From: Anaeromyces robustus
Taxonomy: Eukaryota > Neocallimastigomycota > Neocallimastigomycetes > Neocallimastigales > Neocallimastigaceae
NCBI GenBank assembly: GCA_002104895.1
Contig: MCFG01000097.1
Coordinates: 37,501-101,500, forward strand
DNA: 64,000 nucleotides
Reading direction: 5' to 3'
The notes under the pieces: generated by a model
What the model saw: only the letters and a program-made list of their open reading frames with translations
Databases searched by the model: none
Told to the model about the DNA's origin: nothing
Translations under genes and position numbers: made by a program
In this document: piece by piece, positions 1 to 11,690 of the stretch
Layout: each line of letters begins with the position of its first letter
How positions within the stretch are numbered: the first letter of the stretch is position 1

Positions 1-1537
1 AAAATAATTCCAATAAGAATTAATATCATAAATGGAATAGAACCTTTATGTTTTATATATATATATATATATATAATGTTTAAAGAATAAAATAATGTTA
101 ACTATTAATAATATTTTATTATTAATATTAATATTTATTTATTATTATTTAGTTTTGTATTACCTCCTTTAATAAATGTATTATTTTTATAAATTTTAAT
201 CATAATTATTGTGACAAAAGATAATAAAATCAAAGTTGATGAAATAATCAAAAATAGAACATCAAATAATTTTATTCTTTTTAAATATGCATATTGATCA
301 CAAAATTTTCCTTTTAATTTCATATTTGAACAATCACAAATATTATCATTAATACATTTTCCACCATTACAAGATGATTTACATATTGGAGTATAACTAT
401 TTATATGGTAAAAATTAATGATATTATTATTATTATTATTGTTATTGTTAGTGTTATTGTTTTGATAGAATATACATATATATACATTAAATAATATCTT
501 ATTATATATGATATTTTTTATTTTTATTATTTCTATTATTATTATTTTTTTTATTATAGTTACCATGATTTATGATTATTTCCATATATTTTTTTATACA
601 TATATTTAGTTGTATTACATTCTAATATTTCCAAGTCAAGATTTATTGAATTATCTTTAAATGCACTATATTCACCTATTATTATTTATTTATTAATTTA
701 TTAATTTATTTATTTATTTATATATTTATTTATAAATCATTAAAGAATATACAAATATATTATTATTAATATTTTTTTTTAATATAAATTAATATAAAAA
801 TTAATATAAATTAATATTAGATTAAAATTTTTACCGAAATTCTTTATTTTTAAATTTAATTTATAAGTTCCAGGATTTCCTAACACTATATTATTAAAGA
901 AATATGATATTTAATTTAATTTTAATTTAATTTTTTTTATATTATATATATAATATTTTATTTTAGTGTTCTGATCTTCTAATATATATTATTTAATTAA
1001 TCAAATAAAATAAAATAAAATAAAATAAAATAAAATAAAATAAAATAAAATAAAATAAAATAAAATAAAATAAAATAAAATAAAATAAAATAAAATAAAA
1101 TAAAATAAAATAAAATAAAATAAAATAAAATAAAAATAAAATAAAAATAAAAATAATAATAAAATAAAATAAAATAAAATAAAATAAAATAAAATAAAAT
1201 AAAAATAAAATAAAAATAAAAATAATAATAAAATAAAATAAAATAGAATAAAATAAAATAAAATAAAATAAAATAAAATAAAATAAAATAAAATAAAATA
1301 AAATAAAATAAAATAAAATAAAATAAAATAAAATAAAATAAAATAAAATAAAATAAAATAAAATAAAATAAAATAAAATAAAATAAAATAAAAATAAAAT
1401 AAAAATAAAAATAATAATAAAATAAAATAAAATAAAATAAAATAAAATAAAATAAAATAAAATAAAATAAAATAAAATAAAATAAAATAAAATAAAAATA
1501 AAATAAAAATAAAAATAATAATAAAATAAAATAAAAT

Positions 1538-1568
<31 letters not shown>

Positions 1569-4345
1569 TAAAATAAAGTAAAATAAAATATAATTAAAAT
1601 ATAATAAAATTGTTTATACCTCTTATATTAGATAATGAACATGTTTCATTCCAATAATAACAATGTGTTTGTCCTAATAATTGTGTATTATAATTATCAT
1701 TTGTTGTTAATTCAAATACAATTACTTCATTTATATTCCATGCTGATATATCTGTTATAGTTTTTATTTCTATTATGTTATTTATTAAATATTAAAAAAA
1801 AAAGAAAAAGAAATTATTTATTATTTATTTTTGATTTAATATAATATATATATATTTATTATGAAAAATGTAAAAATATACTTTTTAAATATGAATCATA
1901 TAAGGAGCCTAAAATCATTATATAAAATAAGGTATAGGGTTATATATATATATATATTATACAATATTATAATAAATATTAAAACAATAGATAATTATTA
2001 TTTTATAATTCATTGTGATTTTTTTTTTTTAAAAAAAAAAGAAAAAAAAAAAGAAAAAAGTTTTTACATGATATTTTTTCTGAAATAATATTTCCTGAAA
2101 GTACTGATATAAATTTTGGGGTATCTTCAGTAAATTTTATTATTGATGGATTTGTTGCGAAGGTTCCATTAATAGATTCTATAATATCTTCTCTATTTGA
2201 AAAATAGGGTTCGGCTCTTTTATTTAATGAATAGGCAATAGTTCCTTTAATATATATATATATATATAATTTTATTTTATATATTTATTAAATAATATAT
2301 ATAAATATTAATTAAAAAGAAAATAGATTATTTATTTATTTATTTATTTATTATCTTGATATTCATTAATTATTTTATTTTATTTTATTTAAATTTTATT
2401 TATTAATTCATTATATTATTGTTTTATTAACTATATATACCTTGTAATGCAGTATTATTATAAAAAATACAATCATTAAATATTAATAAATCATTGGTAT
2501 ATTGATTTATTGAATATATAACCCCTCCATTTTTACTTGCTACATTATTTATAAAACGTGAAGTGAAAGTTTTTATTGCAACGGTATAAATAGGATTATA
2601 ACCCACAATATTAAATATTGCTCCATTAATTCCATGAATATTAGAGAATAAAGAATTTTCAATTTTATAATGACCACAATAATAATATTTTTGATCATTT
2701 ATATGAATTAATCCATTATCAAAATAGGAATCTGTAAATGATGAATCATCAAGTACAATATATGATTCTGCTCCTGTTATTATCCCAGCATCTAATTTTT
2801 ATTTTTATTTTATTTTATTTTATTATATTTATTATATAATATTTATATATTTTAATAAAATATTATTTTAATATTTATATTATATATATTATTATATATA
2901 TTATTATATATATTATTATATATGTTATATATATATATAATTTGGAATCATTATGTAAAAATAAAAATTGTTTAAATTTAAAAAATATTAAAATATTATA
3001 TTACATCCGTAAATTTCTTTAAAAGTATTATTTCTTGATATAAATGATCCATAGACATCCATAAATAAAATTGAAGCTTCTTCTAAGGATTGTTGTATGT
3101 TTTTATTATTAGTACAATTATTGTTTTTTATACATGTATGAATATTTTCAAACTAATATACCCATAAATTATTATTCATTTATAATATTATATATATAGT
3201 AAATTATATAGATATAAGTAAATAAAAAATAATAATAATAATTATATATACTATAATAATTATTTTTATATATAACAAAAAATTACATGTGAATTTTCTA
3301 CTTGTATTGACGAAGCGATAGTTCTAAATAAAACTATTATTTAACGTTTTTAATATTAAATGATATTAATTTAAATAAATATTAATAAATATTATTGTAT
3401 TAAAATAAATAAAAAAAAGGTTATATAAATATATAAAATATTATTAATTAATAATATGCATTTTTTTTTTACCTCCTTTAGAATTAACATTTGTAACGGT
3501 AACATTTTTCAAAGATAATGGTCCTAATATTATAATCAAATATAAATAAAATAGAATAATTTTATAATGAATACTTATATATATATATAGAAGATAATTT
3601 ATATATATATAATTTTTAATATTAATATATATAGATATATATTATACCATTATAAGATGGATTTATATTATTAAATACTGGTGAGGGAACAGTTGAAGTA
3701 TAATCATCAATTATTATTGAATTTAATTTTATTATACCATCATTAGTTTGAGTTATGATACTTTTTTTATTTATTTATTTATTTATTTATTATTTTTTTT
3801 TTGATATATTATATAATGAAAATATTATTTAAAAAGTTTTATTTATATTATCATATATGTTTAATAAATAAATAAAATTATTATATATAAATATAGATAT
3901 ATATTTTTTAATAAATTATTAATATTTATAATATAAGTATTTATATTTAAATTATATTTACCTAGTATTAATACCTTTAATATGACTAATTTTACAACTA
4001 ATATATATTATATCAATGTATAATATATTTATATTGATATAAAAAAAAAAGTCATTAACATATATATTATTTTTTTTATTTTTCTTTTTTAAAATAATTT
4101 TAAAATAATATATATATATATATAATGTAGATATTTACTCCTCCATAGTTAAAGTTCCTTTATCTTGCCATATAATTAAAGATGAAGTTGATTCACATGA
4201 TACATTAATGTTTGATATCGAGGATTTTATTATTAAAGTATTCGATCCAGTTATAATTGGTCCATAGGTAAATACAAGCATCCCTTTTAAAAATTGACCT
4301 CTGCCATATATATGATCTATATTAACAAATCTTATTATTATTGTA

Positions 4346-4378
<33 letters not shown>

Positions 4379-4921
4379 TATTATATATTATTCATATATC
4401 AATATATTATATATTATTATTATTTTTTTTTTAGTTATTTTTTAAAGATGAGTTAAAAAAAAAAAAAATTAATAGAAATATACTGAAGATTAAGATCGGC
4501 ATCTCCTTTTAAAATAAATGCTCCACCATTTAAAATATCATTGTAAAAATTATATCCAGTATAATTTGTGACTTTTAAATTTGCATAGTTATCTAAACTG
4601 AAAAATAAAATTTTTATTATTTTAATTATTATTAATATTAATTTAGAAAAAAAAATTATGAATATAATAAATAATAAAAATAATAAATATTAGTTATTAA
4701 AGTAAAAATGATAATTATTATTATTATTATTATTATTATTATTTATTATTATTTGTTTTCATTTTTTTTTTATTTATTTTAAATTATATATTTTAAATAT
4801 AATCATCCATTATATTATAATACCATGCAATAAATGCTTGTTGAGTACATGAATTAATATGATTTACATTGGAAATAATTGCTTTTGACTCATAATATGA
4901 ATTTTTATTCATGTAAATAAC

Positions 4922-4953
<32 letters not shown>

Positions 4954-5053
4954 AAATATTTCAAACATTATTAATTGATATTTTATAATAATATTAACAA
5001 AAATAAGAAAATAAGAAAAAATAATAAATAATAATAATTATTATTAGTTTTTA

Positions 5054-5092
<39 letters not shown>

Positions 5093-6278
5093 GTGATTGA
5101 ATATTTATAAATATAATAGTAATAGAAAATTATAAAAAAAATTCTTTTTATATACATCTAAAGCTGTAGTATTATATATTTCTAAGTCTTCTGCCATAAA
5201 ATTTTTATATTCAAGAATATAAAATATTGCTCCACTATATAGTGCATAATTATCATTAAAAGTACAATTTTTAACATAAGTGTAACTATTACTTGCATTT
5301 AATACACCACCTCTTTAAAATATATATATATATATATATTTTAAAAAAATATGATAATTTGATAATAATATCAAAAAGCAACAATAGCGATATTAATAAT
5401 AATAGTGTTAATAAACAATAATAATTTTAAAATAATTATTTATTATTATTATTATTATTTATATATATATAATAGAAGAGAAAAAAAAATAATAGTGATT
5501 GTTATTATTAATTTATATTTAAAATGTATTATATTTTTTCTATTTTTTTTTTTTTTATTTTTTTTTTTTTAATGTACCCTTCATTTGCGAAATTCGCACA
5601 ATTATATATTTTTGTAGTACTTATATTAATATTACTTGTTGTTGCTCTAATACCCCAATTTTTATATATTCCATTTATATCAGAATTTGTAATATTTAAA
5701 TATAAATAATCACTATAAAATTCTAAAATTCCATTATTACTCCAAGGATTTCCTTCAATTCTTGAATTGTTTACAGACAAATTATAATTATTAATTATTA
5801 TACAATTACTATTTGAATTATCTATAAATTTTACACAATTAAATTTCATATTATTCATTTTTATATCATGACTTTCCACTATGTCATCTGTATTAGCATA
5901 AAATTGACCTATTTCATTCACATTATTAAAACTAATTTCCTTAACATCATTAACAACAACATTTCCATAAATTCCTAAATTTTTAATTTCAACTATTCCT
6001 CCATTATTATTAAATTCTAATTTATTATTATTATTATATTCATTATTAAATTCTAAATAACAATTATTATTAGAACCTTCAATACTAATTTCGTAAGATA
6101 TGACAATACTTTGGTTAATAGTAATATAATCATTTATTGTAATATTTTTTTCTTTATCTTTTATAGCTTTTAATAATTCATTTTCATTATTAACAATTAA
6201 AGCTGAATTTAATTTTAATATTAAACTTATATAAAAAATATAAATTATTATTTTGAAATTCCGAAATTTTAAAACCAT
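1..6278 (-). CDS. Secreted beta-helix / EGF / multi-TM receptor-like protein, multi-exon, 3' end outside window
   Basis: Starts at 6278 with a hydrophobic signal peptide (about residues 8-26, ending near LKLNSALI). Exon 1 is 5578-6278, exon 2 5156-5312, exon 3 4824-4927, exon 4 4484-4597, all with GT/AG borders and matching phase. Further exons read at about 4140-4320, 3660-3760, 3480-3530, 3290-3330, 3010-3150, 2440-2800, 2090-2250, 1625-1790, 840-890 and 580-690. They carry short beta-strand repeats rich in Asn, Ile and Gly (for example GGGVLNASNSYTYVKNC), as in pectin-lyase-like beta-helices. The exon near 170-390 has an EGF-like module (CNGGKCINDNICDC) followed by a TM helix (LFDVLFLIISSTLILLSFV). 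After an intron, bases 1-48 read SIPFMILILIGII, a second TM in phase. TM1-loop-TM2 resembles class C GPCRs, and anaerobic fungi have many beta-helix/EGF/7TM proteins (family knowledge). The 7TM assignment is inference because the rest lies outside. Confidence 0.75.
995..1590. repeat. AAAAT pentanucleotide array inside an intron
   Basis: Roughly 115 copies of the pentamer AAAAT with a few periodic AAAAAT and AATAAT variants (near 1135-1155, 1200-1230, 1390-1415, 1495-1520). The variants recur as a block, which suggests that larger blocks of the array were themselves duplicated. It lies in the intron between the receptor exons near 1625-1790 and 840-890. Confidence 0.95.
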
Positions 6279-6970
6279 TTTTTGTTTTTAATTTAATTTT
6301 TCATTACAATTATTTTATTTTTACTTTATTACTTTTATTTTTTTAATCATATATTATTATTACGCTATTTGAAATAATATATATATTTCTAATAAATATT
6401 TAAAAATTAATTTATAATAAATATTATAATAAATATTTATTATAACATTTGGTATAAAAAAAAAAAGTTTTTTTTTATTGTAATTCTTATTTATATTATA
6501 TATATATATATTTTTTTAAGTCATTTTTTTTTTTATTTTTTTATTTTTATGAAAAAAAAAAAAAATAAAAATAAAAATAAAAAAATATGAAAATAAAAAA
6601 CAAAAAAACAAAAAAAAAACAACAATTAATATAATATTACAAAAGACTGTTTTCTTAAAGTTTTTTATTATTTATTTATTTATTAATTTTATATATTTTA
6701 TATATTTTATATTTTATTATTTTAGAACGTTTTTTTACAAACTTTAATTAATTACCAAAAAATTATAAAATTTCATTTTTTTTTTTTTTTTTTTTTTTTC
6801 AAATTTATGTTTACATTTTTACATTTTTATATATTATGAAGTATTATGAATATATTATAATATACTAAAAATATATTAGAAAAGTATAATTTTAAAATTT
6901 AAAATTTAATAACCTAAATAAGTAAAATAATTTTTTTTTATTTTATTATTTTATTATTTTTCTATATTAT
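6279..6970. other. Intergenic, upstream of the receptor gene
   Basis: AT-rich DNA with poly(A)/poly(T) runs (for example 6552-6580 and 6778-6799). No coding exon, RNA or mobile element is recognised. It should contain the receptor promoter, but I see no motif that marks it. Confidence 0.6.
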
Positions 6971-7695
6971 TTTATATTCATTATTCATTATTCATCATTA
7001 TTAACCATTATTATTAACCATTATTCATTATTCATTATTCATTATTCATTATTCATTATTCATTATTCATTATTCATTATTCATTATTCATTATTCATTA
7101 TTCATTATTCATTATTCATTATTCATTATTCATTATTCATTATTCATTATTCATTATTCATTATTCATTATTCATTATTCATTATTCATTATTCATTATT
7201 CATTATTCATTATTCATTATTCATTATTCATTATTCATTATTCATTATTCATTATTCATTATTCATTATTCATTATTCATTATTCATTATTCATTATTCA
7301 TTATTCATTATTCATTATTCATTATTCATTATTCATTATTCATTATTTTATTCATTATTCATTATTCATTATTCATTATTCATTATTCATTATTCATTAT
7401 TCATTATTCATTATTCATTATTCATTATTCATTATTCATTATTCATTATTCATTATTCATTATTCATTATTCATTATTCATTATTCATTATTCATTATTC
7501 ATTATTCATTATTCATTATTCATTATTCATTATTCATTATTCATTATTCATTATTCATTATTCATTATTCATTATTCATTATTCATTATTCATTATTCAT
7601 TATTCATTATTCATTATTCATTATTCATTATTCATTATTCATTATTCATTATTCATTATTCATTATTCATTATTCATTATTCATTATTCATTATT
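6971..7695. repeat. TTATTCA heptanucleotide minisatellite
   Basis: About 95 head-to-tail copies of the 7-bp unit TTATTCA. A degenerate lead-in with ATCATTATTAACC variants spans 6975-7020, and there is a single break (ATTATTTTATTC) near 7341-7352. The copies are otherwise almost perfect, which implies recent expansion. The unit is not a known telomere repeat and codes for nothing convincing. Confidence 0.97.
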
Positions 7696-8057
7696 AGATT
7701 AGATTGTTTTCATAAAACTTTATTTAATTAATTTTATTTAGAAAAGAAGGCATTCTTAATACATCTATTATATTTTCATAATAAATTAACAATTTGCATA
7801 ATCTACTTACAATAAAAAAAAAAAAAAAACAATATTTTTTTAAAAGAAAAAATCATTATTAATAATAAAATAATAAGAACTTCTAAAATAAAGTTTTTTT
7901 TTTATTTTTATTTTTCATTTTAATAAATAGTTAAAATAGACCAATCTTATTTTAGGTTATCAATAAATTCTTGTTATTAAATTTTAAAATGAGAAAACAA
8001 AACAAAACAAAACAAAAAACAAAAAACAAACAAACAAAAAAAAAAAATTTATAAATA
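7696..8057. other. Intergenic between minisatellite and inverted repeat
   Basis: AT-rich, with short tracts such as 7999-8035 (ACAAA-type repeats). No gene or RNA recognised. Confidence 0.5.
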
Positions 8058-8166
8058 TAAATTATATAAAATAATAATTTTTATAAAAATAAAAAAAGGA
8101 AATTGAAATAATTTTATCTTTGAGATTTTATCTTTAATTTCATTCCAAGCCACAATTATTATAAGT
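8058..8166 (+). repeat. Left arm of an imperfect inverted repeat around the PD-(D/E)XK locus
   Basis: About 110 bp that reappears in reverse complement at 11056-11150. The core 8125-8157 matches the reverse complement of 11066-11098 over 33 bp without a mismatch. Outer blocks (ATTATATAAAATAATAATTT) also match, with an indel-rich middle. It could be the end of a mobile element, or a shared gene-flanking sequence left by duplication. Confidence 0.75.
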
Positions 8167-8433
8167 TCTTTTTTTATTTTTATTTAGAATCTTTTTTCTT
8201 ATATATTATTACCTTTATTTGTTTTTATTTTTATTTTTTTTTATAATCTCTTACAATACAATCATCAGTATAAAAAATATTATTAAGTAAACAATAATAG
8301 GTAATAAAATAATTTCATTTAAATTTTGTTACTTCATATATTTATTTTAATATTTTATAAAAAATTAATTTTCAAGAAATGTTTTGTGTCACGTCACTAA
8401 CAAAACTGATAGAAAATTTTACATTATATTTTA

Positions 8434-8490
8434 TCATAGGTAGAAATATTAAAATAAATCATAATAAATAATTTAGAGTTTTTTTATACT

Positions 8491-8521
<31 letters not shown>

Positions 8522-9317
8522 TGATATGTATTATTGTCAATGAACAACAAATTATTAAATAGAAATATATATATATATATATTTATTTTTTCAAATAGTT
8601 TAATTTAATTTAATTTAATTTTTTTATTATTTTCTTTGTCATTAATCCTTTCATTTAGTTGCTCCATGAGCTCCATTATTATATCTATTTCCTCATATTC
8701 GTTATCATTAATTCCTTCTCTTATTCGCTTTTGGAGTTTATTTATTATATTATTGAATTTTTCTTTGTCAGTTCCTTCACTTAGTTGCTTTTGGAGCTCA
8801 TTTTTTATATCCGTTAAATTACTTGTTTCCTCATTTCGTTTCTTTATTTTCTCATCTCGTTTCTTTATTTCCTCATTTCGTTTCTTTATTTCCTCATCTC
8901 GTTTCTTTATTTCCTCATCTCGTTTCTTTAGTTCCTCATTTCGTTTCTTTATTTCCTCATCTCGTTTCTTTATTTCCTCATCTTTTGCTTTCAAAATTCC
9001 TAAATATTTCTCTTTAATACTTCCAATATAGCCATCTTTATCACATTCACTAAAATTTATATAAAAATTTAATGCTTTTCTAATAGTACCGACTTTTATT
9101 AATAGTTTATGAAGCTCTTCATCTATTTCATCTTTAAAATAAATAACAGTTTTATTTTTTTTTTTGTTTTCATTTGCATTTTGAATATTTTTTCTTTTTC
9201 TTTTAATCTTAAAATGTTTATTATTATTACCATCAATATCCTTTGACTCATAATTTAATGTATCATAAGTAGAAATATTAAAAAATAAATCATAATAAAT
9301 AATTTAGAATTTTTTTA

Positions 9318-9356
<39 letters not shown>

Positions 9357-10200
9357 AAATGATATGTATTATTGTCAATGAACAACAAATTATTAAATAG
9401 AAATATATATATATATTTATTTTTTCAAATAGTTTAATTTAATTTAATTTAATTTTTTTATTATTGTCTTTGTCATTAATTCCTTCATCTAGTCGCTTTA
9501 CGAGCTCATTTATTAAATTCTCTATTTCCTTATATTCGTTATCATTAATTCCTTCACTTATTCGCTTTCGGAGCTTATTTAATATATTTTTTAATTTTTC
9601 TTTGTCAATTCCTTCACTTAGTTGCCTTTGGAGCTCATTTTTTATATCCGTTAAATTACTTGTTTCCTTATTTTTTTTATTTATTTTCTCATTTCGTTTC
9701 TTTATTTCCTCATTTCGTTTCTTTATTTCCTCATTTCGTTTCTTTATTTTCTCATCATTTTTATTTATTTCCTCATTTCGTTTCTTTATTTTCTCATCAT
9801 TTTTATTTATTTCCTCATTTCGTTTCTTTATTTCCTCATCTTGTTTCTTTATTTCCTCATCTTGTTTCTTTATTTCCTCATCTTGTTTCTTTATTTTCTC
9901 ATCTAGTTTCTTTATTTCCTCATCTTTTGCTTTCAAAATTATTAAATATTCCTCATCAAAATATCCAACATAGCCATCTTTATCACATTCACTAAAATTT
10001 ATATAAAAATTTAATGCTTTTCTAATAGTACCGACTTTTATTAATAGTTTATGAAACTCTTCATCTATTTCATCTTTAAAATAAATAACAGTTTTATTTT
10101 TTTTCTTGTTTTCATTTACATTTTGAATATTTTTTCTTTTTCTTTCAATCTTAAAATGTTTATTATTATTACCATCAATATCCTTTGACTCATAATATAA
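8434..10200. repeat. Partial tandem duplication, unit about 835-930 bp
   Basis: Bases 8434-9265 repeat 9267-10200: the same non-coding spacer (GTAGAAATATTAAAA... poly(T)... TATGTATTATTGTCAATGAAC) followed by the same 3' coding part of the PD-(D/E)XK gene. Corresponding stop codons are 834 bp apart (8605 and 9439). The coiled-coil repeat number differs between copies, which explains the unequal unit length. Confidence 0.9.
8605..9264 (-). pseudogene. Truncated duplicate of the PD-(D/E)XK/coiled-coil gene (3' part only)
   Basis: The frame is open from just below an upstream stop near 9305 to 8605. It is homologous to the C-terminal half of the neighbour at 9439-10751. It includes the linker (ESKDIDGNNNKHFKI, then FKDEIDEEFHKLLIKVGTIRK), the DEEIKKR heptad repeat and the end motif NNKKIKLN. 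The N-terminal nuclease-like domain is missing. The first Met in frame is 8994, inside the coiled coil. It is most likely a by-product of the tandem duplication. A short coiled-coil protein of 129 residues from 8994 is possible but unsupported. Confidence 0.75.
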
Positions 10201-10751
10201 TGTATTAATATAAGATAATAAGGCAAACCATAATTGTCTTTCAATTTCTCTATCAATTTGACCATTTAATACTGATTTTTTTATGTCTAATATATTAATC
10301 TTTTTTTTAATTTTTTTTAATTCTATTATAACTATATGACTAAAAGGTAACGAAATGTTTTTTTCGTTAAATTCATGCATAAATAAATGATGATAATAAT
10401 TATCTCCAGGAAAATGATTATTGTATAAAAAATTAATGTAATAAATTTTCTCTTTTAGTATAGTTCTATTAAAAACTCTTGAAGTAATAAGTCCAGAACG
10501 TTCCAGGGCATCTTTAGCTTCATTAATTTGTATTATAATAGTATAATTCATTTCATCATATTTAGCATAAACATTAATACAAAGTCCTCTTTTTCTATTG
10601 GGATCGTATACATCATTTATTCTAGTATCAAAAAAATCTATTTTATTAATTATTTCTTCATCTGGTAATACAGCATTTATTAAACTTATTGCAATATCTT
10701 CATTGTCAGAATATCCAAATATTTGTTTAAAAAGAGAATCAATTTTCGGAT
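9439..10751 (-). CDS. PD-(D/E)XK (Rpn/transposase-like) protein with C-terminal coiled coil; first exon unresolved
   Basis: The last exon opens at a TTTTAG acceptor (10752) and encodes about 436 residues. It begins DPKIDSLFKQIFGYSDNEDI, which resembles the N-terminus of Rpn/PDDEXK_2 family proteins. The C-terminal part of the domain (KEKIYYINFLYNNHFPGDNY, then LPFSHIVIIELKK) also fits. From about residue 270 it turns into a DEEIKKR/NEEIKKR heptad coiled coil. The stop is at 9439. Only a few residues should come from an upstream exon, which I could not place; no in-frame start precedes the acceptor. The strands that normally hold the catalytic Asp and Glu-x-Gln read CINVYAK and TIIIQIN, so the nuclease may be inactive (inference from remembered family pattern). 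Such genes are abundant in anaerobic fungi. This copy has a partial tandem duplicate just downstream. Confidence 0.7.
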
Positions 10752-11055
10752 CTAAAATTTCAAAATGTTAAGAAAAAATAAAGAAACGCATAAAAATATT
10801 TAAATTTAATATAATAAAGAATAAATATTTAATATATAATAAAAATTTAAATATAAATTATGTTAACAATTATTATTATTAAAAAAAAAAAAGATATGAA
10901 AGATATAAATTTTAATATTTTAATAATTATTATTAATTATTCTAATATTTTACTATACATATCGGTTTTATATCAATTTTTATTTTATTTTATTCTTGAA
11001 TGTCTTTGATTCTTTAATTTTAATTTAATAAATGATTTATTAATTATTATAATTT

Positions 11056-11150
11056 ACTTATAATAAATTGTGGCTTGGAATGAAATTAAAGATAAAATTC
11101 CCAAGATAAAAATTTTTTCACTTTTAAATTATTATTTTATATAATTTATA
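11056..11150 (-). repeat. Right arm of the inverted repeat upstream of the PD-(D/E)XK gene
   Basis: Reverse-complement partner of 8058-8166, with a 33-bp perfect core at 11066-11098. It lies about 300 bp upstream of the last exon of the PD-(D/E)XK gene. It could therefore be an element end, or part of that gene's 5' region. Confidence 0.75.
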
Positions 11151-11690
11151 AAAAAGACTAAATACAATAAATTAAAAAAAAAAATATTTTTTTAAATTTT
11201 AAAAAACCTATGGATAATTAAATATTATTACCAAAGTACAGAAACATATCGTTTTTAAATATTTTAAAATATAAAGAGTTATAAGAATAATAATAATAGG
11301 TATAATGAAAAACTTATTATTATTAGATATCTGGATATAATAATTATATTTATTTATTATATATATATATATACGTATTTTAATTTTATTTATTCTTAAT
11401 TTACATTTTACATGATTTATTAAACAATAATTTAAAAGTGATAATTATAATGTAATTATTATTATTATAATAATGAATAAATTTAAATAAATTTTGAATT
11501 AAGTAAATATTAGATAATTAATATATAATTAAATAATAAACGTATATTTATATACAAAGATATAAATATTGGTATATAAGAAAGTATAAAATAAATTAAA
11601 TTTTAAAGATATTATGAATGTTAATTAATTATCTATATCTATATCTATATCTATATCTATATATATATAAATATATATAGATATTTTTCA
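11151..11690. other. Intergenic, convergent to APC11 3' end
   Basis: AT-rich, with a (TATCTA)n stretch at about 11634-11663. No gene recognised. Confidence 0.5.

Noticed and set aside
1861-2088. Plus-strand 75-residue open frame
   Set aside because: It lies over the intron and exon of the minus-strand receptor gene and consists of low-complexity residues.
6971-7695. CRISPR-like or telomere-like array
   Set aside because: Head-to-tail heptamer without spacers, not a telomere unit, and internal.
8385-8400. CRE-like GTCACGTCAC
   Set aside because: A single short match in non-coding DNA with no gene start nearby in the right orientation.
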